A DNA stretch of 64,000 bases from Betaproteobacteria bacterium HGW-Betaproteobacteria-9 (GCA_002842215.1 PHCC01000006.1:62001-126000); one strand, 5' to 3'. Counted from the first letter of the stretch, positions 19,423 to 30,520 are shown. The notes: generated from the sequence alone by a model not told the origin. Translations and numbers: made by a program.

Positions 19423-20620
19423 TTACTCGTGGCGCAGCGCGTCGATCGGATTCAGCCGTGCCGCGCGCCGCGCCGGGAAGTAACCGAACAGCACACCGAT
19501 CGCCGCTGAAAACACAAAGCTCAGCAGGTTCACGCTCAGATTGAACTGGTAGGGAACGCTCATCAGCGCCGAGAGACCGAGCGAAGCGCCGGTGGCCAGC
19601 ACGATGCCGATGAGTCCGCCGAGCGCGGCCAGCACCACGGCCTCGATCAGGAACTGCAGGAGCACCTCGCGTTCCAGCGCGCCGATGGCCAAGCGCAGGC
19701 CGATCTCGCGCGTGCGCTCGGTCACGCTCACCAGCATGATGTTCATGATGCCGATGCCACCCACCAGCAGGCTCACGGCGGCCACCGCGCCGAGCAGCAT
19801 GGTCATGATCTTGGTCGTGCCCGACAGCGTTTCGGCCAGTTGCTTGGTGTCGAGGATGTTGAAGTTGTCTTCGTCGGTCTCGGCCAGTTTGCGCCGCTCG
19901 CGCAGCAGCTGGGTGATCGACGACGTGATGCGGGCTGCGTCCGCACCCTCGCTCATGGACACCAGCAGGGTGTTCACCCGCGTGTGGCCGACGATGCGGC
20001 GTTGCAGGGTCTTGATCGGCATCAGCACCACATCGTCCTGGTCGTTGCCAAAAGCACCCTGGCCCTTTGAGACCAGGGTGCCGATGACCTCGCAACTCAT
20101 CGCCTTGACGCGCAGCTGTGCACCCACCGCGCTGGTGTTGCCGAAGAGCTCGCGTTGCACCGTCTGGCCGATCAGGCAGACCGCACCGCCTGCGCGCAAT
20201 TCGTCGTTGCTGAACGCGCGGCCGCCGGCGAGCTTCCAGTTGCCGGTGGTGAGCCAGTCGTTGGTGCTGCCGATCACGCTGCTGCTCCAGTTGCGGCCGT
20301 TGGCCACGAGCACCGAGCCGGTGCGCGCTTCGGGCGCCACCGCGGCGATGCCGCCGATCTGCGCGGCAATGGCTTCGCCGTCGCTCTCCTTGAAGGCGGG
20401 TGCGCTGGCGCCGCTGCCACCGGGGCCCATGCGCTGACCGGGGCGTACCTGCAGCAGGTTGGTGCCCAGACCCGAAATCTGGTTCTGCACTGCGGCCGTG
20501 GCGCCATTGCCGACCGTGACCATGGTGATCACCGCGCTCACACCGATGACGATGCCGAGGATGGTGAGGAAGGAGCGCAGCAGGTTGCGGCGGATGGAAC
20601 GCAGCGCCAGCAGCAGGGTG

Positions 20621-20631
<11 letters not shown>
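19423..20631 (-). CDS. MacB-type ABC transporter permease
   Basis: Inner-membrane permease, 402 residues, with the MacB/FtsX layout: one N-terminal TM (about 20-42), a large periplasmic domain (45-270), and three C-terminal TMs. The EIGLRLAIGALEREVLLQFLIEA segment is the coupling-helix region of MacB. Unlike E. coli MacB, ATPase and permease are separate proteins here. It is the last gene of a four-gene minus-strand operon (outer-membrane factor, adaptor, ATPase, permease) and overlaps the ATPase by 11 bases. Confidence 0.9.
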
Positions 20632-21405
<774 letters not shown>

Positions 21406-21409
<4 letters not shown>

Positions 21410-22707
21410 GGCGCCGTCCCTGAGCGTTGTTCGGTGATCACTGCCATGCCTTCGGAGAGACCTTCGCCGCTGACTTCGGTGTTGCGGCCGTCGCTGATGC
21501 CGGTCTTGACCTGCATGACCACGGGCTGGTTCTCCTGCAGCACCCATATCTGGCGCGTGCCGCCGCTGCGGGGATCGGTGCCCGCTGTTTTGGGCCGGGT
21601 GTTGCGGGACGGGCGCGGCATCATTTTCGACAGGATGCTGGTGTTGGCCGCTGCAGCACCGTTGCTGCTGGTGGGCGAGAAGCGCAAGGCGGTGTTGGGG
21701 ACCAGCAGCACGCCCTTGGCTTCTTTGGCCACGATGGTGGCCGCCGCCGTCATGCCCGGGCGCAGGCTCAGGTCGCCGTTGTCCACGTTGAGTGTGGTGG
21801 TGTAGGTGACCACGTTGTCGGTCTTGGTGGAGCCAAAGGCCACGCGGTTGATGGTGGCCGGGTAGCGGCGCGCCGGGAAGGCGCTCACGGTGAAGGTGGC
21901 TTTCTGGTCCACCTTGACGGCGCCCACGTCGGCCTCGTCCACCGCCACGTCGAGCTTGAGCTGCGCGAGGTCTTCGGCCACAGAGAACAGCGTCACGGCC
22001 TGCAGCGAGGCGGCCACGGCGTTGCCCGGGTCCACCGTGCGGCTGAGCACCACGCCGTTGATGGGCGAGCGGATCGAGGCCTTGGACAGGTTGGTTTCGG
22101 TGGTGGCGAGGGCGGCGCGCGATTCGGTGACCGCGGCGCGTGCGGCCGCCTCGCTGGCCACGGCGCGCTCCACGGCCGCCTTGGCGCTGTCGAGCTCGGT
22201 GGCCGAGGGCACCTTGCCGCCCGAGAGACGTGCCACTTCTTCAAACCGCGCCAGCGTGGCGCGCGATTCCTTCACCGTGGCGCTGGCCTGCGCCAGCTGC
22301 GCCTGGGCCGAAGCCAGACCGGCGCGCGACTGCGTCACCTGGTCCACCAGCTTGGCGGTGTCCAGCTCCACCAGCACCTGGCCGGTCTTGATGCGGTCGT
22401 TCACGTCCACGTGCACGCGCTTGACGGTGCCCGAAAGTTCGCTGCCGATGTTGACCGAGCGCGTGGGCTGCAGCGTGCCGTTGGCGGACACGGTGAGCGT
22501 GACGTCGCCCTTTTTCAGCGGCTCGGTCACGTAGACCGGCGCGGCCTTGGCTTGCTGCTGTGATTGCCAGTATGCGAAGCCGCCAGCCACGACGACGAGC
22601 GCTGCGATGCCGATCCACAGCGAGCTGCGCTGCCACCAGCGCGGCGGGTGGTCGCTGCCCAGCAGGTTTTGCAGGTCGGCGGAGGGGGCATCTTTTTTGG
22701 AGCTCAT
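21406..22707 (-). CDS. MacA-like periplasmic adaptor (HlyD/RND family)
   Basis: Membrane-fusion protein of 433 residues. One N-terminal TM (about 30-48) anchors it; then come the first half of the lipoyl domain (SELSGTVKRVHVDVNDRIKTGQVLVELD), a long alpha-hairpin rich in Ala, Gln and Glu (115-200), the second lipoyl half (IRSPINGVVLSRTVDPG) and beta-barrel and membrane-proximal domains. A Ser/Asn/Arg-rich insert near 340-375 before RQIWVLQEN is longer than usual. Links the inner-membrane ABC pair to the outer-membrane factor encoded upstream. Confidence 0.9.
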
Positions 22708-22733
22708 GGCGGTTCGGTTTCGGTGTTCGGGGT

Positions 22734-24209
22734 TCAGCGGGTGGTGGCTTCGACCGGCGGCGCGTCGGGCGTCCAGCCGCCGCCGAGGGCCTTGTACAGG
22801 CGCACGTGGTCGGCGCTCAGCGTGGCCTGGGTGCTGGCCACGCTGTCCTGGGTGGAGAGCAGGGTGCGCTGGGTGTCGAGCACCGAGCGGAAGTCGATCA
22901 GACCGCTTTCGTAGCGCTGGCGTGCCAGCAGCTCGGCGTTGGCCGCGGCGGCGCTGGCCGCCTGCAGGCGCAGCAGGCGCTCGCGGTCGCCCTGCAGCGC
23001 CACCAGCGCGTCTTCCACGTCTTTCACGGCGCTGATCACGGTGCCCTGGTAGGCCACGCGCGCCTGTTCCAGTGCCGCCTCCTGCGAGCGCACCTGGGCC
23101 CGTGCCGCGCCACCGTCGAACAGCGGCGCCGACACGCTGCCCAGCAGCGAACTGACCACCGACGCGCCGTTGCTCAGCGTGCCCAGCGTCAGCGCCGATA
23201 GGCCCAGTGAGCCGCTGAGGCGAAAGCTCGGGTAGCGCGCGGCATCGGCCGCGGCCACGCGGGACAGCGCGGCGCTGATGCGGTGTTCGGCGGTGCGCAC
23301 GTCGGGGCGCTGGCGCAGCGTCTCGGCCGGAAAGGCCAGCGCCAGATCGCTTCCGCCCTGCGGGACCGGTGCGGCGGTGGTCAGCGCGCCCTGCAGCGCG
23401 GCGGGCAGCGTGCCAGGCGCCTGCCCGGTCAGCACAGCGAGGCCGCTCAGGGCCTGGGCGATGCTGGTCTGCAGTGCCGGGATCTGCGCTGCGGTCTGCT
23501 CGCTGGCGGCAATGGCCTGCTCCAGATCGAGCGACGAAGCCAGGCCCGCCTGCGTGCGCCAGCGCGTGATCTGCAGCGTTTCGGTCTGAGCGGCGAGGTT
23601 GCTTCGCGCAATCGCCAGCCGGGTCTGCAAGCTGCGCAGTTCGATGTAGTTCACCGCCACCTCGGCCGCGAGCGACACCTGCACATCGGCCAGGCTGGTT
23701 TCGGAGGCGCGGGTGTCGGCCTCGCTGGCGTTCAACGCGCTGCGGTTGCCTCCGAAAACGTCGGGTTCCCAGCTGGCGTCAAAGCCGGCCTGGAAGCGGT
23801 TGCTGGCGTCGCTGCTCCCCGACTTGCCGCGCTGTGCCGAGGCCGAAACGCCCAGCGTGGGGCCCATGCCGGCCTGTTGCACGTCGCGCTGCGCGCGCGC
23901 CTGCAGCAGCGCGGCCTGGGCGCTCTTGACGCTGGTGTTGGCCTGCAGCGCCTGCGTGACCAGCGTGGTGAGGGCGGGGTCGTTGAAGCGCTGCCACCAG
24001 CCGGCGAGCGCCGTTGGCGAGGGGGCGGCGACCGCGTTGACCGGGGTGCTGGACCAGGCCGCTGGCAGCGGGGTTTCAGGCAGTTCGCCGCCCGGCGGGG
24101 CCAGGCTGGCGCAGGCCGACAGCAGGGCGACGCTGGCCAGGGCGATCAGGGTGACAGGTCGACGGACCGGCCGGGCGTTGGGGGGTGACAGCAGTTTCAT
24201 GGTGTTCAT
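22734..24209 (-). CDS. Outer-membrane efflux lipoprotein (NodT/TolC family)
   Basis: Outer-membrane factor of 491 residues, expected to form the trimeric exit duct for the export system encoded downstream. A lipobox LLSAC ends the signal peptide near residue 33, typical of the NodT branch. Two tandem OEP repeats follow; their long helices are Ala/Gln-rich (for example ALEQARVAYQGTVISAVKDVE). First gene of the operon; 26 bases separate it from the adaptor. ATG 24209 and ATG 24200 are both possible starts; neither has a clear ribosome binding site. Confidence 0.9.
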   Translation of the reverse strand: MNTMKLLSPPNARPVRRPVTLIALASVALLSACASLAPPGGELPETPLPAAWSSTPVNAVAAPSPTALAGWWQRFNDPALTTLVTQALQANTSVKSAQAALLQARAQRDVQQAGMGPTLGVSASAQRGKSGSSDASNRFQAGFDASWEPDVFGGNRSALNASEADTRASETSLADVQVSLAAEVAVNYIELRSLQTRLAIARSNLAAQTETLQITRWRTQAGLASSLDLEQAIAASEQTAAQIPALQTSIAQALSGLAVLTGQAPGTLPAALQGALTTAAPVPQGGSDLALAFPAETLRQRPDVRTAEHRISAALSRVAAADAARYPSFRLSGSLGLSALTLGTLSNGASVVSSLLGSVSAPLFDGGAARAQVRSQEAALEQARVAYQGTVISAVKDVEDALVALQGDRERLLRLQAASAAAANAELLARQRYESGLIDFRSVLDTQRTLLSTQDSVASTQATLSADHVRLYKALGGGWTPDAPPVEATTR

Positions 24210-24339
24210 TCAGCATACTGGGTACGCCGGTGTTCCATTGTGCGCAAACGAACTTAAGCGGCCGTGACTGGATGGTGAAGTTTCGGTAAAGACGCCGCAG
24301 TCCGGTGGGGTATCGGGTGGATGCATCGGTGCGCGCGGA

Positions 24340-25458
24340 TCAAGCCTGGCCGGGTGCTGGCGCGTCGGTCGGCGCCGGATCGAGGGAGGTCGTCACATGC
24401 AGCGTCTGCGTGGGGAAGGCGATGGCGGCCCCGTGGCGGGCCACGATGCGGCCGAATTCGAGCAGCAGTTCCTGCTTCAGCGCCTGGAAGTCCACCCAGG
24501 CGCGGGTGAGGGTGAAGGCGTAGACCATGATGTCGAGCGAGCTGGCGCCGAAGCGGGTGAAGTTCACGATCAGGGTCTGGCTGTTGTCGATGCCGGGATG
24601 GTTCTGCAGCAGGGCTTTGATGTCGGCGACCACGGCTTGCACCTGGTCGAAATCGTCGTAGCGCAGGCCCAGGGTTTCGTTCAGGCGCCGGTGGCTCATG
24701 CGCGAGGGGTTCTCGACCACGATGCTGGTGAACACCGCGTTGGGCACGTAGATCGGGTTCTTGTTGAAGGCGCGGATGCGGGTGTGGCGCCAGCTGATGT
24801 ATTCGACCGTGCCTTCGATACTCTTGTCGGGCGAGCGGATCCAGTCACCGACGCTGAACGGGCGGTCGAGGTAGATGGTGAGGCCGCCAAAGAAGTTGGC
24901 CAGCAGGTCTTTGGCGGCCAGGCCGACCGCGATGCCGCCCACGCCACCGAGCGCGAGCAGGCCGCCGATCTGGAAACCCAGGGTGTGGGCCACGGTGATG
25001 GCTGTGACCACGATCACCAGCAGGCGCAGCAGCTTGCTCAGGGCGAGTGCGGTGGTGAGGTCGAAGGGTTCGCCGCTCTCGGTTCGGCGCCGGATGCTGG
25101 TCTGGGAGACGAGTCCGATGAGCCGCCACAGGAACCAGGCCACGCAGACGATGAGGCCGACATCGCGCCATTGCAGGGTGTCCGCCAGCAGCGCGGGTTC
25201 GTTCCAGTGTGCATTCAGCGCACGTGCCACCCAGCCCATGCCGATGAGCCAGATCAGCAACTGCGTGGGCTTGCGCGCGGCGCCCAGCACGGCCTCGTCC
25301 CAGGGGTTGGCCGAGCGCTGCGCCCAGCGGTTGGCCTGCAGGAACGCCGCGCGCACGGCCTGCCCGACGAGCAAGGTGAGCAGGACGACCGCCAGCACGG
25401 AGGCCAGCCAGAGTTCAACGCCGATGAATTGTTGGAGGGTTTCGGTGAGGCGGTTCAT
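24340..25458 (-). CDS. MscS-family mechanosensitive channel
   Basis: Inner-membrane channel subunit, 372 residues, about five hydrophobic segments. The pore-lining helix is recognisable as GGLLALGGVGGIAVGLAAKDLLANFFGG split by the Gly/Ala pattern of MscS TM3, followed by the beta domain (RPFSVGDWIRSPDKSIEGTVEYISWRHTRIR region) and the C-terminal alpha/beta domain. Larger than E. coli MscS because of two extra N-terminal TMs, nearer YbdG/YnaI. Starts nine bases after the amn stop, so the two genes are probably co-transcribed. Confidence 0.9.
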   Translation of the reverse strand: MNRLTETLQQFIGVELWLASVLAVVLLTLLVGQAVRAAFLQANRWAQRSANPWDEAVLGAARKPTQLLIWLIGMGWVARALNAHWNEPALLADTLQWRDVGLIVCVAWFLWRLIGLVSQTSIRRRTESGEPFDLTTALALSKLLRLLVIVVTAITVAHTLGFQIGGLLALGGVGGIAVGLAAKDLLANFFGGLTIYLDRPFSVGDWIRSPDKSIEGTVEYISWRHTRIRAFNKNPIYVPNAVFTSIVVENPSRMSHRRLNETLGLRYDDFDQVQAVVADIKALLQNHPGIDNSQTLIVNFTRFGASSLDIMVYAFTLTRAWVDFQALKQELLLEFGRIVARHGAAIAFPTQTLHVTTSLDPAPTDAPAPGQA

Positions 25459-25467
25459 GGGCAGCGC

Positions 25468-26955
25468 TTACTGGAACGCCACCTCGGCGAAGCTGCGCAG
25501 CTTGCGGCTGTGCAGCTGGGCGGCACCGCCTTCGCGCAGGCGCTCCACCGCGCGGATGCCGATGCGCAGGTGCTGGTCGACCCGCTCGCGGTAGAAGTGG
25601 TTGGCCATGCCGGGCAGCTTGATCTCGCCGTGCAGTGGCTTGTCGCTCACGCACAGCAGGGTGCCGTAGGGCACGCGGAAACGGAAACCGTTGGCGGCGA
25701 TGGTGGCGCTTTCCATGTCGAGCGCCACCGCGCGCGATTGCGAAAAGCGGCGCTGGGGTTTGTTGTCGGGCAGCAGTTCCCAGTTGCGGTTGTCGGTGCT
25801 GGCGACGGTGCCGGTGCGCATGATGCGTTTCACCTCCTGCGGCGGCACGCCGGTCACGTCGGCCACGGCGCCTTCGAGCGCTAGCTGGATTTCGGCCAGC
25901 GCGGGAATCGGCACCCACAGCGGCAGCTCTTCGTCGAGCACATGGTCTTCGCGCACGTAGGCGTGGGCGAGCACGTAGTCGCCGAGTTGCTGGCTGCTGC
26001 GCAGGCCGGCGCAGTGGCCGATCATGAGCCAGGCGTGCGGGCGCAGCACGGCGATGTGGTCGGTGATGGTCTTGGCGTTGGCCGGGCCGACGCCGATGTT
26101 CACCATGGTGATGCCGCTGCGGTCGGCGCGCATGAGGTGGTAGCCCGGCATCTGCGGCAACCTCGGTGGCGGGGCGCCGAGTTCGTCGCCCGCTTCTGCG
26201 CCCAGGCCCACCCGGCGTGTCACCACGTTGCCGGGTTCGACGAAGGCGATGTATTCGCTGTCCGGGTCCGCCATTTCGGCGTGGCCGAGCTTGATGAATT
26301 CGTCGATGTAGAACTGGTAGTTGGTGAACAGCACGAAGTTCTGGAACCACTCGGGCGCGGTGCCGGTGTAGTGGCGCAGGCGCTGCAGCGAGTAGTCGAT
26401 GCGCGGCGCGGTGAACAGCGAGAGCGGCTGTGCTTCGCCCGGGCGCGGCTCGTGCGTGCCGTTGGCGATGCCGTCGTCCATGGCGGCCAGGTCGGGCAGG
26501 TCGAACACGTCGCGCATGAGGGCGCGGCGCTCGCTGCTCAGGCTGCCTTCGACGTGGTCGTGTTCGGCGAACGAGAAGTGGATGGGAATCGGGTGCGTGC
26601 TGGTGCCCACCTCCAGCTCGCCGCCGTGGTTGATCAGCAGCAGGCTGAACTGCTCCAGGATGTAGTCGGCGTAGAGGTCGGGTCGCGTGATCGTGGTCTC
26701 GAACCGGCCTGGGCCGGCCACGAAGCCGTAGCTCAGGCGGCCGGTGCCCTGGTGCGACACGCTGTGGGTGTGCAGCCGCACGAAGGGGTAGCAGGCGCGC
26801 ACGCGGGCGTCCTTGAAATCGGCGCCGGCCACGAAGTCGCGCATGGCCGCGCGCAGGAAGTGGATGTTCTGCTGGTAGATGCGCTGCACCTGGGCCAGTG
26901 CGGCGGCCGGGTTGCGGTAGAAAACCGGGGCGGTAAAGTCGGGTGTCTTGTACAT
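25468..26955 (-). CDS. amn: AMP nucleosidase
   Basis: Cytosolic enzyme that splits AMP into adenine and ribose 5-phosphate. 495 residues, near the usual 480-500. The N-terminal regulatory domain (1-180) precedes a nucleoside-phosphorylase-fold catalytic domain with MVNIGVGPANAKTITDH, MIGHCAGLR and the Glu of ALDMESATIAANG. Start at ATG 26955; the frame remains open for another 1.2 kb as a shadow of the divergent gene. First gene of an amn-mscS pair; divergent from the MgtC/DUF4010 gene with only 51 bases between starts. Confidence 0.93.
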   Translation of the reverse strand: MYKTPDFTAPVFYRNPAAALAQVQRIYQQNIHFLRAAMRDFVAGADFKDARVRACYPFVRLHTHSVSHQGTGRLSYGFVAGPGRFETTITRPDLYADYILEQFSLLLINHGGELEVGTSTHPIPIHFSFAEHDHVEGSLSSERRALMRDVFDLPDLAAMDDGIANGTHEPRPGEAQPLSLFTAPRIDYSLQRLRHYTGTAPEWFQNFVLFTNYQFYIDEFIKLGHAEMADPDSEYIAFVEPGNVVTRRVGLGAEAGDELGAPPPRLPQMPGYHLMRADRSGITMVNIGVGPANAKTITDHIAVLRPHAWLMIGHCAGLRSSQQLGDYVLAHAYVREDHVLDEELPLWVPIPALAEIQLALEGAVADVTGVPPQEVKRIMRTGTVASTDNRNWELLPDNKPQRRFSQSRAVALDMESATIAANGFRFRVPYGTLLCVSDKPLHGEIKLPGMANHFYRERVDQHLRIGIRAVERLREGGAAQLHSRKLRSFAEVAFQ

Positions 26956-27006
26956 GCCGCTATTGTGGCGCCGCCCCGTGACACCTTGCCCCCACCCGGA
27001 ATACCC

Positions 27007-28284
27007 ATGCTGGATGCCGCTGCACCGGTGCTGAACCCGCCGGTCGACATGGCCGGGGCCGCCGCCGTGCTGGCGGCGGCGCTGGGTTGCGGCCTGCTGG
27101 TGGGCATCGAGCGCGAGCGGCGCAAGGGCACCGGTCCGGGGCGGGCGTTCGCCGGCCTGCGCACCTTTGCGCTGACCAGCCTGGTGGGTGCCGCTGCGGC
27201 GCTCACGCAGCTGACGGGGCTGGTGGTGACCGGCGCTGCGATGGTGGCGGCACTGGCCCTCGTCGCATACTGGCGCGACCGTTCCGACGACCCGGGGGCC
27301 ACCACCGAAATTGCCCTGCTGCTGACCTACCTGATCGGCGTGCTCTGCGCGCAGAGTCTGCCCCTGGCCGCCGCGCTCGCGGTGGGCCTGACCGGGGTGC
27401 TGGCCGCGCGGGAGCGGCTGCACCGGTTTGCCCGCCAGTGGCTGACCGAGGGCGAAGTGCGCGACGGCATCGTGCTGGCCGCGCTGGTGCTGATGGCGCT
27501 GCCGCTGGTGCCGAACCGGCCGCTCTGGGGCCCGGCGCTCAACCCCTACGTCATCGTGCAACTGCTGGCCTTGCTGCTGGCGGTGCAGTCGCTGGCGCAC
27601 CTGTGCCGCCGCCTGCTGCAGGCGCGCCACGCGGTGGCGTTCTCGGCGCTGGCCTCCGGCTTTGTGTCGAGCACCGCCACCATCGCCACGCTGGGGCTGG
27701 CCGCACGCGAGGGCCGTTCGCCTCCGCGGCTGATGGCGGGTGGTGGCCTGCTGTCCTGCGTGTCCACCCAGCTGCAGGTGCTGCTGGTCGCCGCCGCCGT
27801 GCAGCCGGCCTGGCTGCCGGTCTTGTGGCTGCCGTCGCTGGCCGCCGGTTTGCTGGCGCTGGTCTGGGGCTGGTGGATGGTGCGCGGAGCGCCCGGCGAC
27901 ACCGATGCCCCGACGGCGCCGGACGAAGACCGGATGTTCAGCCTCTGGGGCGCTGCGGGCGTGGCCGCTTTGCTCAGTGCCATCCAGGTGTTGGTGCACG
28001 CGCTGACGCTGTGGCTGGGCTCTTCGGGCCTGCTGCTGGGCTCGGCCCTGGCGGCGCTGGCCGACCTGCACGCCTCGCTGGCCGCGGTGTTTGCTTCGGG
28101 CGGCCCGGCGGCGGGCAGTGCCTCGGTCTGGGCGGTGGTGCTGGCCATGCTGGTGCACGCGGGCAGCAAGAGCGCCACCGCCGGCATCGTGGGGGGCTGG
28201 CGCTACCTGGCCTGGCTGGCGCCGGGCCTGTGGCTGCACATGGCGCTCGGTGCTGCGGGTATCTATTGGATGGCGCGCGCCTAG
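27007..28284 (+). CDS. MgtC/SapB-DUF4010 family membrane protein
   Basis: Inner-membrane protein of 425 residues with about twelve hydrophobic segments. The N-terminal part carries the MgtC signature LGCGLLVGIERERRKG and TFALTSLVGAAAAL; the C-terminal two thirds match DUF4010 (SGFVSSTATIATLG and HAGSKSATAGIVGG). The family is of uncertain function, sometimes tied to magnesium homeostasis or growth in low magnesium. Start ATG 27007 begins the first plausible membrane-topology leader; the much longer open frame upstream is antisense to amn. 51 bases separate it from the amn start. Confidence 0.85.
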   Translation: MLDAAAPVLNPPVDMAGAAAVLAAALGCGLLVGIERERRKGTGPGRAFAGLRTFALTSLVGAAAALTQLTGLVVTGAAMVAALALVAYWRDRSDDPGATTEIALLLTYLIGVLCAQSLPLAAALAVGLTGVLAARERLHRFARQWLTEGEVRDGIVLAALVLMALPLVPNRPLWGPALNPYVIVQLLALLLAVQSLAHLCRRLLQARHAVAFSALASGFVSSTATIATLGLAAREGRSPPRLMAGGGLLSCVSTQLQVLLVAAAVQPAWLPVLWLPSLAAGLLALVWGWWMVRGAPGDTDAPTAPDEDRMFSLWGAAGVAALLSAIQVLVHALTLWLGSSGLLLGSALAALADLHASLAAVFASGGPAAGSASVWAVVLAMLVHAGSKSATAGIVGGWRYLAWLAPGLWLHMALGAAGIYWMARA

Positions 28285-28320
28285 AACGGGCTGGCAACCT
28301 CGGAGAGGTCGCCAGGGGGC

Positions 28321-29724
28321 TCAGTTCCGGGTCGGCTCGCGCATCGTCACGAACTCTTCCGCCGCCGTCGGGTGGATACCGATGGTGCTGTCGAACACCG
28401 CCTTGGTGGCGCCGGCCTTCATGGCCACGGCAAAGCCCTGCACGATCTCGCCGGCTTCGGCGCCGACCATGTGCAGCCCGATCACGCGGTCGCTCGCGGT
28501 GTCCACCACCATCTTCATCAGCGTGCGTTCGCTGCTGCCCGAGAGCGTGTGCTTCAGGGCCTTGAACTCGCTGCGGAAGATCGTCACCTGGCCGAACTTC
28601 TCGCGGGCCGCGGCCTCGCTGTAGCCCACGGTGCCGATGTTGGGGTGCGTGAAGACGGCGGTGGGGATGAAGTCGTAGCTCATTTCGCGCGCGGTCTTGC
28701 CCGCTGCCGCGCCGAAGAGCTGGTCCACTACCACCATGGCCTCGCCCAGCGCCACCGGGGTGAGCTGCACGCGGTTGGTCACGTCGCCCACGGCGTAGAT
28801 GCCGGGCACATTGGTCTGGTAGTGCTCGTTGACGACCACCTCACCCTGCGCGCCCTGGGCCACGCCCACGGTGTCCAGTCCCAGACCCTGCACGTTGGGC
28901 TTGCGGCCGGTGGCGTAGAGCACGGCGTCGGTCAGCACCACGCCGCCGCCTTCCAGCTCGACACGCAGGCCTTCTTCGGTCTTGCGGATGTCCACCACGT
29001 CGGCGTTCAGCCGCAGGTCCACGCCGGACTTGACCATCTCGGCGGCGACGAAGTGGCGCACTTCGTCGTCAAAGCCGCGCAGCACCTGTTCGCCGCGGTA
29101 CAGCTGGGTCACCTGCGATCCGAGGCCGTTGAAGATGGACGCGAACTCGCATGCGATGTAGCCGCCGCCCACCACCAGCAGGCGTTTCGGAAACGGTTCC
29201 AGATCGAAGATCTCGTTGGACGTGATGACGTGTTCGCGGCCCACGAAGTGCGGCACGTGGGGCGTGCCGCCGGTGGCGATCAGGATGTGCTTTGCGGTGA
29301 AATTCTGGTGACCGGGGCTGCCGTCGGCGTTGATCGTGGCCAGGCCGATGCTGTGCTCGCCCTGCAGGCGGGCAAATCCATCGAAGACCGTGACGCCCGA
29401 GCCACGCAGCAGGTTGCCGTACACGCCGTTGAGGCGGCTGATTTCGGTGGCGCGGTTGGCTTTCAGCGTGGCCCAGTTGAGGGTGGGTTCCGGACCTTCC
29501 CAGCCAAAGCCGTGCGATTCGTGGGCCGCGTCGGCGTAGTGGGCGGCGTAGCTGTAGAGCTTTTTCGGGATGCAGCCCACGTTGACGCAGGTGCCGCCCA
29601 GGCCATCGGTGCCGAGGGTTTCGGCCAGGGCCACGCGCGCGCCACGCTGGGCCGCCATGCGGGCGGCGCGCACGCCACCGCTGCCGCCGCCAATGACAAA
29701 GAGATCGAAGTCGTGGGTGCTCAT
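28321..29724 (-). CDS. gor: Glutathione reductase
   Basis: FAD- and NADPH-dependent reductase of glutathione disulfide, cytosolic, 467 residues. FAD-binding VIGGGSGGVRAARMAA at the N-terminus; the redox-active disulfide is Cys46/Cys51 in GGTCVNVGCIPKK; the NADPH-binding block VVGGGYIACEFASIF follows; and the catalytic His-Glu pair lies in GIHPTAAEEF at the C-terminus. The C-terminal HPTxxEE and the GTCVNVGC form fit glutathione reductase better than lipoamide dehydrogenase. Start ATG 29724; the frame opens further up only with TTG. Confidence 0.93.
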   Translation of the reverse strand: MSTHDFDLFVIGGGSGGVRAARMAAQRGARVALAETLGTDGLGGTCVNVGCIPKKLYSYAAHYADAAHESHGFGWEGPEPTLNWATLKANRATEISRLNGVYGNLLRGSGVTVFDGFARLQGEHSIGLATINADGSPGHQNFTAKHILIATGGTPHVPHFVGREHVITSNEIFDLEPFPKRLLVVGGGYIACEFASIFNGLGSQVTQLYRGEQVLRGFDDEVRHFVAAEMVKSGVDLRLNADVVDIRKTEEGLRVELEGGGVVLTDAVLYATGRKPNVQGLGLDTVGVAQGAQGEVVVNEHYQTNVPGIYAVGDVTNRVQLTPVALGEAMVVVDQLFGAAAGKTAREMSYDFIPTAVFTHPNIGTVGYSEAAAREKFGQVTIFRSEFKALKHTLSGSSERTLMKMVVDTASDRVIGLHMVGAEAGEIVQGFAVAMKAGATKAVFDSTIGIHPTAAEEFVTMREPTRN

Positions 29725-29835
29725 GCTCGTCCGTTCGGCCAACGGGATCGTGGCCCTTGCTGTGGAGCCGGGCAGTTTACGCGCAGCCCGGCCACCCTGT
29801 GGGCGCCGGGGCTGTTCCGCCGGGCCCCCGATGGC

Positions 29836-30375
29836 TCAGCGCCTGGCGCGCGCTTCGTCGCTCTTGAGTGCACGCCGCTTGGCCATTTCGCGGCCCATGC
29901 CAATGGTGTTGAGGCCGGCGAGCCGCTTCTTCGCCTCCGGGTAGGCGACGGATTCTTCGAGCAGGAGGTGGTCCGTGTAGAGCGCTTCAAAAACATCCAG
30001 TGCGTGGCGCAATTCCACCGTATCGAACCAGAGGTTGCCACTGGTGGCCGCTTCCAGCGAGGGCGCGATCTGGATCCAGTTTTCTTCCAGCCAGCCGTGG
30101 TCCTGGATCAGGTGTTCGGTGGCCTGCACGATCTCGGCGTCCTGGCTGCCCAGCAGCGCTGGGAAGATGTGTTTTTCTTCGTCCAGATGGTGCTGGCGCG
30201 CTTCACCATTGAAATAATCGAGCACGCGGCGCGCCTGCTCGCGTGTGGCCGCATTCAGTCCACTGGATTCGATGGCGTCGACCAGCGCGTGCAACTGCCG
30301 TATCTGCGCCTGGATCTCGCAGTGGGTGGCATCGAGGAATTCGAAGACAGCAATGGAAGCGGGCGCGGCGCACAT
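29836..30375 (-). CDS. Hemerythrin-like HHE domain protein
   Basis: Cytosolic four-helix-bundle protein of 179 residues. Probable di-iron or other metal ligands: His18 region (DATHCEI), HHLDEEKHIFP near residue 61, QDHGWLEEN near 91, and DHLLLEESVAYP near 132, the pattern of the hemerythrin/HHE family. Roles of relatives include oxygen or NO sensing and iron-sulfur repair (YtfE-like), but no ScdA N-terminal domain is present. Stands alone, downstream of the hbd terminator. Confidence 0.85.
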   Translation of the reverse strand: MCAAPASIAVFEFLDATHCEIQAQIRQLHALVDAIESSGLNAATREQARRVLDYFNGEARQHHLDEEKHIFPALLGSQDAEIVQATEHLIQDHGWLEENWIQIAPSLEAATSGNLWFDTVELRHALDVFEALYTDHLLLEESVAYPEAKKRLAGLNTIGMGREMAKRRALKSDEARARR

Positions 30376-30444
30376 GACGAACTCCTGATCAATGGATGGG
30401 ATTCATTATGAAAATGTGCCGCGCCGGGACCACTTGATCTTGCT

Positions 30445-30472
30445 CAAACAAAAAGCCCGCCGAAGCGGGCTT
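30445..30472 (-). terminator. Rho-independent terminator downstream of hbd
   Basis: On the minus strand AAGCCCGC, TTCG loop, GCGGGCTT (stem 30453-30472), followed by TTTGTTTG. The UUCG tetraloop and T-run make it a good terminator for the 3-hydroxybutyryl-CoA dehydrogenase transcript. It lies beyond the REP-like element that directly follows that gene. Confidence 0.85.
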
Positions 30473-30520
30473 CCGATGAGCAGTGAAACCCAAGCCATGC
30501 GGCAGGCGCACGTGCCCGAA

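Noticed and set aside
26956-28239. N-terminal extension of AMP nucleosidase to 923 residues
   Set aside because: The extra part is antisense to the MgtC/DUF4010 gene and His/Gln/Arg-rich; the normal AMP nucleosidase length is reached from 26955.
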